The position numbers and the translations under genes are program-made. 64,000 nt of DNA. It comes from JADCRZ01 sp031399065 (GTDB lineage: Bacteria > Bacteroidota > Bacteroidia > Chitinophagales > Chitinophagaceae). Numbering within the stretch: position 1 is the first letter of the stretch; every line of letters starts with the position of its first letter. Positions 1-9,000 of this stretch are shown one piece after another. The notes beneath the pieces are model-generated. The model saw nothing but the letters and a program-made list of their open reading frames with translations. It made no database searches and was not told the origin of the DNA. The stretch is taken from the NCBI GenBank assembly GCA_031399065.1, contig JANNOM010000013.1:62001-126000 (forward strand), given 5' to 3'.

Positions 1-929
1 AGATTACTGTTAAGGGCGGATGCGTTTACGAAGATCACTTTGGCATTGTATACCGTCGTTTGCTTGGTCAATGCGTCTATTACCATAACACCGGTCGCTT
101 TATTCTTTTTTCCGTCGAAGATAACAGAGTGTACAACGGAATGGGGTTTCAATGTGAGGTTACCCGTCTTTTCTGCCCAGGGCAGCGTGGATGAATTACT
201 GCTGAAATACCCGCCGAAAGGACAACCTCTCTGGCAAAGATTTCTGTTCTGGCACTGACCCCTTCCCTGCTGCAGGTGAACGGACTGGGGCTCACTTAAA
301 TGAGCGCAGCGACTGTAGATAACATGCCGGTCTTTATATTTATTTGCTACTATTCCTTTAAAATGTTCTTCCACACAATTGATCCCAATCGGCGGCAGAA
401 ATTCGCCATCGGGCAGTTCGGCAAGCCCGTCCATGTTACCCGATATGCCGGCAAACTTTTCGACATGACTATACCATGGCGCAATGTCTTTATATCTTAT
501 GGGCCAGTCCACTGCAAAACCGTCCCTTTGAGGACCTTCAAAATCAAAGTCGCTCCAGCGTTGGGTAGTTCTTGCCCACAATAACGATTTGCCGCCTACC
601 TGGTAACCCCTTATCCAATCGAAGGGCTTTTCCTGGATGTACGGATGTTCTGTGTCTTTTACAAAAAAATGCTGTGAATCCTCTTTAAATGCATAGCACT
701 TGCTTACTACCGGGTTGCTTTCCCTGATCTGGGCAGACACAGCTCCACGATGTTCGAACTCCCAGGGCATCATGTTTGTGGTCGGGTAGTCCTTCAGGTG
801 TTTAACATCACGACCTCTTTCCAGTACAAGTGTTTTAAGGCCTTTTTCCGTAAACTCCTTGGCGGCCCATCCACCGCTGATACCAGAGCCAATTACTATT
901 ACATCGAATGTTTGATCGTTAGCTTTCAT
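1..929 (-). CDS. GMC-family oxidoreductase, 3'-truncated by window edge
   Basis: FAD-dependent glucose-methanol-choline family oxidoreductase, which would oxidise an alcohol or sugar. The minus strand reads open from the ATG at 929 to base 1 (309 codons) with no stop, so the C-terminus lies outside the window. Residues 7-30 form a Rossmann dinucleotide fold (DVIVIGSGISGGWAAKEF), followed by VLERG and the family motif GYQVGGKSLLWAR that contacts FAD. A Cys-rich stretch (GQCQNRNLCQRGCPFGG) is typical of the sugar/gluconate dehydrogenase branch. No signal peptide is seen at this start. It is divergent from katG across 345 bp. The substrate cannot be told from the sequence. Confidence 0.88.
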   Translation of the reverse strand, partial: MKANDQTFDVIVIGSGISGGWAAKEFTEKGLKTLVLERGRDVKHLKDYPTTNMMPWEFEHRGAVSAQIRESNPVVSKCYAFKEDSQHFFVKDTEHPYIQEKPFDWIRGYQVGGKSLLWARTTQRWSDFDFEGPQRDGFAVDWPIRYKDIAPWYSHVEKFAGISGNMDGLAELPDGEFLPPIGINCVEEHFKGIVANKYKDRHVIYSRCAHLSEPQSVHLQQGRGQCQNRNLCQRGCPFGGYFSSNSSTLPWAEKTGNLTLKPHSVVHSVIFDGKKNKATGVMVIDALTKQTTVYNAKVIFVNASALNSN

Positions 930-984
930 CGTTATGTGTTTAAGGCAGCAATACATTTTAAATGATATCTGCGGAAGAGGCGCA

Positions 985-1005
985 AGCGATTAATATATAA
1001 TCGCT
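985..1005. promoter_or_regulatory. perfect inverted repeat between GMC gene and katG
   Basis: Eight-base arms AGCGATTA and TAATCGCT flank the 5-base centre ATATA. It lies 56 bases upstream of the GMC oxidoreductase start in the divergent intergenic region. It has no T-tract and so is not a good terminator. An operator for the GMC gene is an inference. Confidence 0.35.
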
Positions 1006-1185
1006 ACAATAATACAACATGACACGCTTAAATAGCTCAAACAGGTAAATATTTTCCGGTTACTTTTTTACTTTTAAATATGTTCCGTAAATTCATGAAA
1101 TCGTTAACACCCAACCAGCCCGCCTCGTATGGATAAGGTTCTGCCGAGTTATTGATATTATCTATATTATGATAGAATTAATAGA

Positions 1186-1217
1186 TTGCGATTATTTTAT
1201 CTGATCCCCTATTTTTA
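1186..1217 (+). promoter_or_regulatory. candidate katG promoter
   Basis: TTG at 1186-1188, a 21-base spacer, then TATTTTTA at 1210-1217, one base off the Bacteroidota -7 element TAnnTTTG. Transcription would begin near 1224, about 50 bases before the katG ATG. Just upstream an AT-rich partial dyad (CTAT 1162-1165, ATAG 1172-1175) could hold a peroxide regulator; that is inference only. The rest of 930-1274 shows no gene. Confidence 0.4.
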
Positions 1218-1223
1218 CAATGC

Positions 1224-1244
1224 CGGTACCGCTAACAGGTACCG
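1224..1244. promoter_or_regulatory. inverted repeat at the predicted katG transcript start
   Basis: Seven-base arms CGGTACC (1224-1230) and GGTACCG (1238-1244) around a 7-base loop, 30 bases before the katG ATG. It would be either an operator at the transcript start or a 5'-leader hairpin. The sequence does not decide between these. Confidence 0.4.
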
Positions 1245-1274
1245 ATAAAAGTTAATTTAATAAAACTTGTACAA

Positions 1275-3551
1275 ATGGAAAAAGAATCAAACGATGTTAG
1301 TAAATGCCCTTTTCATAACGGCGCAATTAAACCCGCAGTTGGTGGGGGTGGCACGAGAAACCGCGACTGGTGGCCTGATCAGCTAAAGTTGAATATACTG
1401 CGTCAGCACTCTTCTAAGTCAAACCCTATGGCGGAGGATTTTAATTATGCTGAGGCGTTTAAAAGTCTCGACCTGGAGGCTGTAAAACAGGACCTTTATG
1501 CCTTGATGACTGACTCACAGGATTGGTGGCCGGCTGACTTCGGGCATTATGGACCTTTGTTTATTCGTATGGCCTGGCATAGTGCAGGTACCTATAGGGT
1601 AGGTGACGGCCGTGGCGGAGCGGGCGCAGGGCAGCAACGTTTTGCTCCGCTGAATAGCTGGCCTGATAATGTGAGCCTGGATAAAGCCCGCAGATTGCTC
1701 TGGCCTGTTAAGCAGAAATATGGTAACAAGATTTCCTGGGCTGATCTAATGATCCTTGCCGGTAATATAGCACTGGAATCGATGGGTTTCAAAACCTTCG
1801 GATTTGCCGGTGGCCGTGAAGATGTATGGGAGCCGGAGGAAGACGTGTACTGGGGATCTGAAAAGACCTGGTTGGGCGGTGACCTGCGTTACGGGCATGG
1901 CTCTGAAGGGGTACCTAAAGAACACGGGGTGGTTTCTTCGGATGATGATGCGGATGGTCAGATACATTCTCGTGACCTGGAAAAACCGCTTGCTGCCGTG
2001 CAAATGGGATTGATCTATGTAAATCCGGAAGGTCCTGATGGCAACCCTGATCCTATTGCTGCGGCTAAAGATATCCGTGATACATTTGGCCGTATGGCTA
2101 TGAATGATGAAGAAACAGTTGCACTGATAGCGGGTGGCCATAGCTTTGGCAAAACCCATGGTGCTGCTCCTTCTTCTCATGTAGGTAAAGAGCCGGAGGC
2201 TGCCGTCCTGGAGATGCAGGGCTTTGGATGGAGTAATAGTTTTGGTTCGGGTAAAGCGGCTGATACAATTACGAGTGGTCTGGAAGTTACCTGGACAAAG
2301 ACACCGACCCAATGGAGTAATAATTTCTTCGAAAATCTTTTTGCTTTTGAATGGCAGCTTTCTAAAAGTCCGGGTGGAGCCCACCAGTGGATAGCTAAGG
2401 ATGCGGATGCCTTTATTCCGGATGCTTATGATGGCTCAAAAAAACATCTGCCTACAATGCTTACTACCGATCTTTCTTTGAGATTGGATCCGGTTTACGA
2501 AAAAATATCCAGACGTTTCCTGGAAGACCCTTCCGCCTTTGCAGATGCTTTTGCCCGTGCATGGTTTAAACTGACCCATCGTGATATGGGTCCCCGGGCC
2601 CGTTATCTGGGGGCAGATGTGCCGCAGGAAGAATTGCTTTGGCAAGATCCTATTCCTGCATTGGATCATGCCCTGGTGGATGAAAATGATGTTTCGGCTT
2701 TGAAGGTGAATATACTGGAATCCGGATTGAGTGTATCGGAACTGGTTTCTACTGCCTGGGCTTCTGCTTCTACCTTCAGGGGTTCCGATAAAAGGGGTGG
2801 TGCTAATGGCGCTCGTGTACGATTGGCTCCTCAGAAACACTGGAGGGTAAACAACCCGGTGCAGTTGCAGAAAGTATTGAGCGTTCTGGAAGGCATTCAA
2901 AAGGAATTTAATGATGCGCAGACTGATGGTAAAAAGGTTTCACTGGCCGATCTGATTGTACTGGCAGGTACTGCAGCTATTGAAAAAGCGGCAAAGCTGG
3001 GAGGACGCGAGGTTAAAGTGCCTTTTAATCCCGGACGCATGGATGCTTCTCAGGAACAAACAGATGTGGAATCAACCGGTTTCCTGGAGCCTCAGGCTGA
3101 TGGTTTCCGCAACTACCGTAAATCGAAATCCCATGCATCTACAGAGGAATTATTGATTGATAAAGCGCAGTTGCTTACGCTCACGGCTCCGGAACTAACG
3201 GTATTGGTGGGCGGCATGCGGGTACTGAATGCTAATTTCGATAACTCCAGACATGGAGTCTTCACTCAGCATCCTGGCCAGCTTAGCAATGATTTCTTCA
3301 TAAATCTTCTGGATATGGGTACTGCATGGAAAGCAGCTTCCCAGGACAAAGAACTTTATGAAGGGTCTGACCGTGCAACAGGTGCCATCAAATGGACTGC
3401 CACCCGTGCCGACCTGGTATTTGGTTCTAACGCTGAGCTCAGAGCTATAGCCGAAGTATATGGTAGTGCAGATGCAGGTGATAAATTTATAAATGATTTT
3501 ACAGCAGCCTGGAATAAGGTGATGAATTTAGACAGATTTGATCTGGCTTAA
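1275..3551 (+). CDS. katG: catalase-peroxidase KatG
   Basis: Bifunctional haem catalase-peroxidase that removes hydrogen peroxide. At 758 residues it has the family's full length, with two homologous peroxidase domains. The N-terminal domain holds the distal triad Arg98, Trp101, His102 (IRMAWHSAGTYR), the proximal haem ligand His289 (AGGHSFGKTHG), and Tyr248 and Met274, which match the Trp-Tyr-Met adduct that gives KatG its catalase activity. The C-terminal domain is the non-haem duplicate. There is no signal peptide, so it should be cytoplasmic. The first 50 residues are typical of the family, which supports this start. It is monocistronic: a promoter-like element and inverted repeat lie upstream and a strong terminator follows. 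Regulation by peroxide is expected for the family but no defined box is proven here. Confidence 0.98.
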   Translation: MEKESNDVSKCPFHNGAIKPAVGGGGTRNRDWWPDQLKLNILRQHSSKSNPMAEDFNYAEAFKSLDLEAVKQDLYALMTDSQDWWPADFGHYGPLFIRMAWHSAGTYRVGDGRGGAGAGQQRFAPLNSWPDNVSLDKARRLLWPVKQKYGNKISWADLMILAGNIALESMGFKTFGFAGGREDVWEPEEDVYWGSEKTWLGGDLRYGHGSEGVPKEHGVVSSDDDADGQIHSRDLEKPLAAVQMGLIYVNPEGPDGNPDPIAAAKDIRDTFGRMAMNDEETVALIAGGHSFGKTHGAAPSSHVGKEPEAAVLEMQGFGWSNSFGSGKAADTITSGLEVTWTKTPTQWSNNFFENLFAFEWQLSKSPGGAHQWIAKDADAFIPDAYDGSKKHLPTMLTTDLSLRLDPVYEKISRRFLEDPSAFADAFARAWFKLTHRDMGPRARYLGADVPQEELLWQDPIPALDHALVDENDVSALKVNILESGLSVSELVSTAWASASTFRGSDKRGGANGARVRLAPQKHWRVNNPVQLQKVLSVLEGIQKEFNDAQTDGKKVSLADLIVLAGTAAIEKAAKLGGREVKVPFNPGRMDASQEQTDVESTGFLEPQADGFRNYRKSKSHASTEELLIDKAQLLTLTAPELTVLVGGMRVLNANFDNSRHGVFTQHPGQLSNDFFINLLDMGTAWKAASQDKELYEGSDRATGAIKWTATRADLVFGSNAELRAIAEVYGSADAGDKFINDFTAAWNKVMNLDRFDLA

Positions 3552-3570
3552 GTTTAAAAGAGATGAAGCA

Positions 3571-3604
3571 GGGCACTAAGTTACAGTGCCCTCTTTTTTA
3601 TTTT
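3571..3604 (+). terminator. katG: katG intrinsic terminator
   Basis: Perfect 7-bp stem GGGCACT/AGTGCCC with a 7-base loop, followed by a run of T (3592-3604), starting 19 bases after the katG stop. Confidence 0.85.
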
Positions 3605-3734
3605 AGAGCAATTATCTTTAGCAGGGATTAATAAAATAGAAAATGGCGCGTGCTTGTTTTGATGACCTTTAATTATCCGATGTTTGGTCAGCCGCATAGC
3701 ACAGTCAACTGCCATCAAGAACTTACCCGGTAAA

Positions 3735-4931
3735 TCAGCGCTCAGAAAAACAAACGCTTCCACCTACCCAAGTCTTATCCTTATTATAACTCACTCCGAT
3801 CATGCTGCCCTTGGTAATCCTTGCGAGGTTATGTACTGGCAAGGGCCTTGGCCAGCCTTTTTTCCAGAAATAGAAAATGCGGATCTCAGCTTTGGCGAAG
3901 CCGTCGGGGGTTTTTATGCAGTTAGCGTATGTTACTTTTCGTTGCAGGATCCGGTTTTCGGGATCGGTTACGCGTTCAATATCGGCGAGTGTAAGGTCCA
4001 GCATCACCCCGCGGCCAGAAAAGGAAAAGAGGGGTTTAAGTACGTAGTTCTCGAGGTCTGGTGGAAGTTGTGTTATCTCGTTGAGAAAAAAAGTCTCCGG
4101 CACGTAAGGATGGTGAATGAACGGCAGGGTGAATTTGCTGATGCGGTAAAACCAGGAGGGGTGGGGTACCCACTCCACATCCAAATCGCCGAATAGTATT
4201 TTTCCTTTTTCCTGCACTTGCGGCGACTGTTGCAGCAGTTCATCGAAAATGATCCGGTTATAGATCCGGCGGATACCTGTTTTCTTCCCTTGATGGTAAT
4301 AATATAGCTGGTTGCCTTCCCGGACCAGGTCTGTCAGGCACGCGATACCGATCCCGGTAAATGCACGGGTCAGGTAAAAGTCAATTCTGGTCTTTTGTTT
4401 TTCCGGGAAAAGATCCAGTAATACTACCTCCCCGGGGTCGCATCCCTCCGTGAGTATTTCAGTTAGCAGATCGAGGTAGCTCTCTTTATGATAGTTTCCG
4501 AAGTAAGGGGTAAAACCGGAAGGTATGGTAAAATGTTTTTCCATCTGCTCCGCCAGCATGGCCTGGAAAGCAAACAGGCTGGCGAACCCCTGCATCTCGA
4601 CCAGTTGCGGCTCCCGTTCACCCTGACTGTTTTCGCAGATGCCGAAGTCGAACGCGATAAAGTGCGGATGATCGTTTTCGTTCGGCACTTTTAGATGTTC
4701 CGGTATGGCACGGTCGGTATGCACTTTAAACGCGGGGTCCAGTACCAGGTTCACGATGCTTTCGCAGGTATCGATCATTTTCGCGGTAAATTCCTTCGGC
4801 ACGAAAACCGGGGTTTCGGCTATGCGGAAGTCCAGTGCTCCCGAATGGAGCGCATCTATTTCCTCCAGAAACTGACGGTAGTTTTCCGCCGTAAACTGCT
4901 CGTTGTATATGTCCCGGATGGAAGCGATCAT
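3735..4931 (-). CDS. ATP-grasp-like amide ligase, partner of an upstream amidotransferase
   Basis: A 398-residue protein that I read as a divergent ATP-grasp ligase. The C-terminal third carries YVLKPLFSFSGRGVMLDL (Lys299 and a glycine-rich loop suited to ATP binding), then AEIRIFYFW and a terminal GSMIGVSYNKDKTWVGGS. These resemble the ATP-lid and metal-binding parts of circularly permuted ATP-grasp and glutathionylspermidine-synthase-like enzymes. It has no signal peptide or membrane segment. The start codon overlaps the stop of the preceding glutamine amidotransferase gene by 4 bases (ATGA), so the two are translationally coupled. Together they suggest glutamine-derived ammonia joined to a carboxylate at ATP expense. 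The substrate is unknown. The fold is an inference from motifs; the coupling is seen directly. Confidence 0.6.
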   Translation of the reverse strand: MIASIRDIYNEQFTAENYRQFLEEIDALHSGALDFRIAETPVFVPKEFTAKMIDTCESIVNLVLDPAFKVHTDRAIPEHLKVPNENDHPHFIAFDFGICENSQGEREPQLVEMQGFASLFAFQAMLAEQMEKHFTIPSGFTPYFGNYHKESYLDLLTEILTEGCDPGEVVLLDLFPEKQKTRIDFYLTRAFTGIGIACLTDLVREGNQLYYYHQGKKTGIRRIYNRIIFDELLQQSPQVQEKGKILFGDLDVEWVPHPSWFYRISKFTLPFIHHPYVPETFFLNEITQLPPDLENYVLKPLFSFSGRGVMLDLTLADIERVTDPENRILQRKVTYANCIKTPDGFAKAEIRIFYFWKKGWPRPLPVHNLARITKGSMIGVSYNKDKTWVGGSVCFSER

Positions 4932-5764
4932 AAAAGTGTATTATTGAAAGGAATCGATGAGCGCAAAAAATTAGGTAAAATATGCAGGTAGGTTGAACGT
5001 ATCCGTTCCGGGTCGCTGAGCTGGATGATCATGCTTTTCCACTTATCTTCCCCATGTTCCGCTATCACCGCCTGTTTTTTATCTTTTCTTTTCAGGAACC
5101 GGCTGGTGCCCAGGGGATCGGCCTCGGGATGAAACTGGGTGCCGATCATGTATTTATTGAAACGAATGGCTACCACGGCCCTTTCAAGCGGAACATGCAG
5201 CCGCTCTTTTTCGATGGCCAGTATGGTGGCTCCCATTTCCCGGAGCCGTTCTTCATCGGGCTGTATCACCTGGAAGCTCCTGCTTTCCATCGCATAAAAC
5301 GGGTCATTGAGCCCGCTGAAGCAAACCTCCTGTTTCCCCTCCGGCGTCAAATGAACAGGAAATACACCGAATGCCACCGATTTTCGCTTGCACACGTTCG
5401 CCAGTTGATAATAACGGCATACCAGTTCGAAGGAGTGACAAATAAAAAATACGCGTTTGGCTGAGTGTTCATCCGCTGAAGCATTATGATTCTCTACCTG
5501 CCGGAGCCAGCCGAAATAGGCTTTTTCCCAGTCATCGCCCTCGCTTTCGAGCGGACTTCCCGGTCCGCCGGTGGATATATAGATATCATACGACAGGTCC
5601 GGAACCTCCTGCTTCAGGCGGACATCAAACTCGTTGGTTTCAAAAATGAGGTCGTTATCCCGGCTATATATAGCCAGTATTTCACGGATGCAACGCATTC
5701 CCTGGTTGACCTGGCCCGCATACAGGTCCAACAGGGCTATCTTTACTTTTAGCGGAAAATGCAT
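4928..5764 (-). CDS. class I glutamine amidotransferase (GMP-synthase-like)
   Basis: A 278-residue class I glutamine amidotransferase, which hydrolyses glutamine and hands ammonia to a partner. The oxyanion region STGGPGSPLES (residues 64-74), nucleophile Cys109 (FFICHSFEL) and the His212/Glu214 pair (GTQFHPEADP) are all present, so the triad looks intact. The elbow reads CHSFE rather than the usual CxGxQ, as in stand-alone GMP-synthase-like members. It is the first gene of a two-gene unit; its stop overlaps the start of the ATP-grasp-like gene. It is divergent from rpoC, with 262 bp between them. A TATTTTTG element sits only 4 bases before the ATG, which would imply a nearly leaderless message if used; no good -33 partner is seen. 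Confidence 0.85.
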   Translation of the reverse strand: MHFPLKVKIALLDLYAGQVNQGMRCIREILAIYSRDNDLIFETNEFDVRLKQEVPDLSYDIYISTGGPGSPLESEGDDWEKAYFGWLRQVENHNASADEHSAKRVFFICHSFELVCRYYQLANVCKRKSVAFGVFPVHLTPEGKQEVCFSGLNDPFYAMESRSFQVIQPDEERLREMGATILAIEKERLHVPLERAVVAIRFNKYMIGTQFHPEADPLGTSRFLKRKDKKQAVIAEHGEDKWKSMIIQLSDPERIRSTYLHILPNFLRSSIPFNNTLL

Positions 5765-5930
5765 GGGGCAAAAATAGGGGATTTAAGTTCGGTGGTTGAT
5801 CTGGTTGCACTCGGGTAACGTCTGGTAGCTATCCTGGTGCATGTTCTGCAACAAAGGGGTTGTGCCTGTGTTACTATAACAGCGCACAAAAACAGTATCA
5901 ATCGAACGGCAAAGACATTGTTATTAAGAA

Positions 5931-5961
5931 TTGGTTATTTTCTCCGTTCTTCTTACCTTTG
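5931..5961 (+). promoter_or_regulatory. rpoC: rpoC promoter
   Basis: TTG at 5931-5933, a 20-base spacer and a perfect Bacteroidota -7 element TACCTTTG at 5954-5961. The predicted start near 5968 gives a leader of about 60 bases. The element lies in the intergenic region between rpoC and the divergent amidotransferase. Confidence 0.7.
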
Positions 5962-6026
5962 CTCTCCTTATTTTGGGTGCATTGACTCTTGATACCTGAA
6001 ATTAATAAAAAATTACCTATTGCAAT

Positions 6027-9000
6027 ATGGCTATTAAAAAAGAAAATCGTCCAAAAGCTAGTTTTTCGAGGATTACTATTGGATTGGCTTCTCCCGACAG
6101 CATTCTCGAAAGATCTTACGGGGAAGTACTGAAGCCGGAGACCATTAACTATCGTACCTACAAGCCTGAAAGAGATGGTCTGTTCTGCGAGCGTATCTTC
6201 GGGCCTGTTAAGGATTATGAATGTGCCTGCGGTAAGTATAAGCGTATCCGTTATAAGGGTATCGTGTGCGACCGCTGCGGGGTGGAAGTGACCGAGAAAA
6301 AAGTACGCCGCGAACGTATGGGCCATATCAAACTGGTAGTGCCTGTAGTGCATATCTGGTATTTTAAATCATTACCTAATAAGATCGGTTACCTGCTCGG
6401 TATGAGCTCCAAAAAGCTGGAGAGCATCGTTTATTACGAGCGTTTCGTGGTAATACAGGGCGGCCTGCGCGCCGATAAGGGCCAGAATTATGGCGACCTG
6501 CTTACCGAAGAAGAATACCTGGACATACTGGATACTTTGCCAAAAGATAACCAATACCTGCCCGATGACGACCCCAATAAGTTCATCGCGAAAATGGGTG
6601 CCGAAGCGGTGCATGACCTGTTGCAGCGTATCGACCTCGACCAGTTGTCGTTCGACCTGCGCAATGCCGCCGCCACGGAGACATCGCAGCAGCGTAAAGC
6701 GGATGCCCTGAAGCGCCTGAGCGTGGTGGAAGCATTCCGTGACGCCAATACAAGAATTACCAACCGTCCGGAATGGATGGTGATGCAATATATTCCCGTA
6801 ATACCACCGGAACTGCGCCCATTGGTTACATTGGATGGCGGCCGCTTTGCGTCTTCCGACCTGAACGATCTTTACCGCAGGGTGATTATCCGTAACAACC
6901 GTTTGAAACGTTTGCTGGAGATTAAAGCCCCGGAAGTGATTCTGAGGAATGAAAAAAGGATGTTGCAGGAAGCCATCGACTCCCTGTTCGACAACTCCCG
7001 TAAGTCCAACGCCGTGAAGGCTGAAGGCGGACGTGCACTGAAATCCTTGAGCGATGTGCTGAAAGGTAAGCAGGGTCGTTTCCGTCAGAACCTGCTCGGT
7101 AAACGGGTGGATTACTCCGGCCGTTCCGTAATCGTGGTAGGTCCCGAGATGAAGATTCACGAGTGTGGTCTTCCGAAAGATATGGCGGCGGAGCTTTTCA
7201 AGCCGTTCATTATCCGTAAACTGATCGAAAGAGGTATCGTGAAAACCGTAAAGTCTGCCCGAAAACTGGTAGATAAAAAAGAAGCGGTGATCTGGGATAT
7301 CCTGGAGAATATATTAAAAGGGCACCCTGTAATGCTAAACCGTGCTCCTACGCTGCACCGTTTATCCATCCAGGCATTCCAGCCCAAGCTGATCGAAGGA
7401 AAAGCGATACAGCTTCACCCCCTGGTAACCACGGCGTTTAACGCGGATTTTGATGGTGACCAGATGGCGGTGCACGTACCGCTTAGCCACGCGGCTATAC
7501 TGGAAGCCCAGTTGCTGATGCTTTCTTCCCATAATATCCTGAACCCGCAGAACGGTACGCCGATTACGCTGCCTTCGCAGGACATGGTACTGGGACTGTA
7601 TTATATCACTAAGGGTAAAAAAACCACTGAAACAGAGGTAGTGAGAGGAGAGGGCAAGGCTTTTTATTCTCCGGATGAAGTTATTATTGCTTACAATGAG
7701 AAAGTGGTGGATCTGCACGCATGGATCAAAGTAAAAGTTGATGTGCGTAACGACGACGGCACTTTCGCGAATAAATTGATTGAAACAACGGTAGGCCGCG
7801 TGATCTTTAACCAGAACGTTCCGAAGGGAGCCGGTTATATCAATGCCCTGCTTACCAAGAAGTCGTTGAGGGATATCATCGGTAATATCATCAAATGGAC
7901 CAATATTCCATTAACGGCCAAGTTCCTGGATGATATTAAGCAACTGGGTTTCCGCAGTGCGTTCAAGGGCGGACTGTCGTTCAATATCAACGACCTGATC
8001 ATCCCCGACAGCAAAGAGCAGTTGCTCGAAAATGCTCAGGGTGAAGTAGGGGAAGTATGGGATAACTACAATATGGGTCTTATCACCAATAACGAGCGGT
8101 ACAACCAGATAGTGGATATCTGGAGCCGTGTGGATACGCGTATCACCGAAACCCTTATCAGGGAGCTGGCAGCGGACAAACAGGGGTTCAACTCCGTGTA
8201 TATGATGCTTGACAGTGGTGCCCGTGGATCCAAACAGCAGATCAAGCAACTGGCTGGTATCCGGGGACTGATGGCTAAGCCCAGGAAGTCCGGAAGCACA
8301 GGCAGCGAGATCATTGAAAACCCGATCCTTTCCAACTTTAAGGGCGGACTGAACGTACTGGATTATTTCATCTCTACCCATGGTGCCCGTAAGGGTCTGG
8401 CGGATACGGCGTTGAAAACGGCGGATGCCGGTTACCTGACCCGTCGTTTGGTGGATGTTGCCCAGGATGTGGTGATCACGGAAGAAGATTGCGGTACCTT
8501 AAGAGGTATTGCCACTTCTGCCCTGAAGGACAACGAGGATATCGTGGAACCATTGTATGACCGTATCATCGGCCGTACTTCACTGCATAATATATATGCC
8601 CCTGTTACCGAGAACTTACTGGTGGAAGCAGGTGAGCAGATAGATGAAGATAAAGCCCGGATGATAGAAGAAGCCGGCATCGAAACGGTTGAAATACGTT
8701 CCGTACTCACCTGCGAAAGCAAACGCGGGGTGTGTGTAAGATGTTATGGTAAAAACCTTGCTTCCGGTTATACCGCGCAAAGAGGTGATGCCGTAGGTAT
8801 CATTGCCGCACAGTCTATTGGTGAACCGGGTACACAGCTTACGCTCCGTACGTTCCACGTGGGTGGTGTTGCGGGTTCGGCTTCGGTAGAATCTACGCTG
8901 CCGGCCAAGTTCGATGGTACTATCCAGTTCGACGGTCTGCGTACCGTAACTGCAGAAAACCAGGAAGGGGAGAAAGTACAGATCGTTATCGGCCGTACTG

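Noticed and set aside
1746..2384. 212-codon minus-strand frame inside katG
   Set aside because: It lies wholly within a gene with intact catalytic motifs on the other strand; no recognisable domain.
6372..7160. 262-codon minus-strand frame inside rpoC
   Set aside because: Antisense shadow of rpoC; composition (many His, Gln) typical of a reverse reading and no family match.
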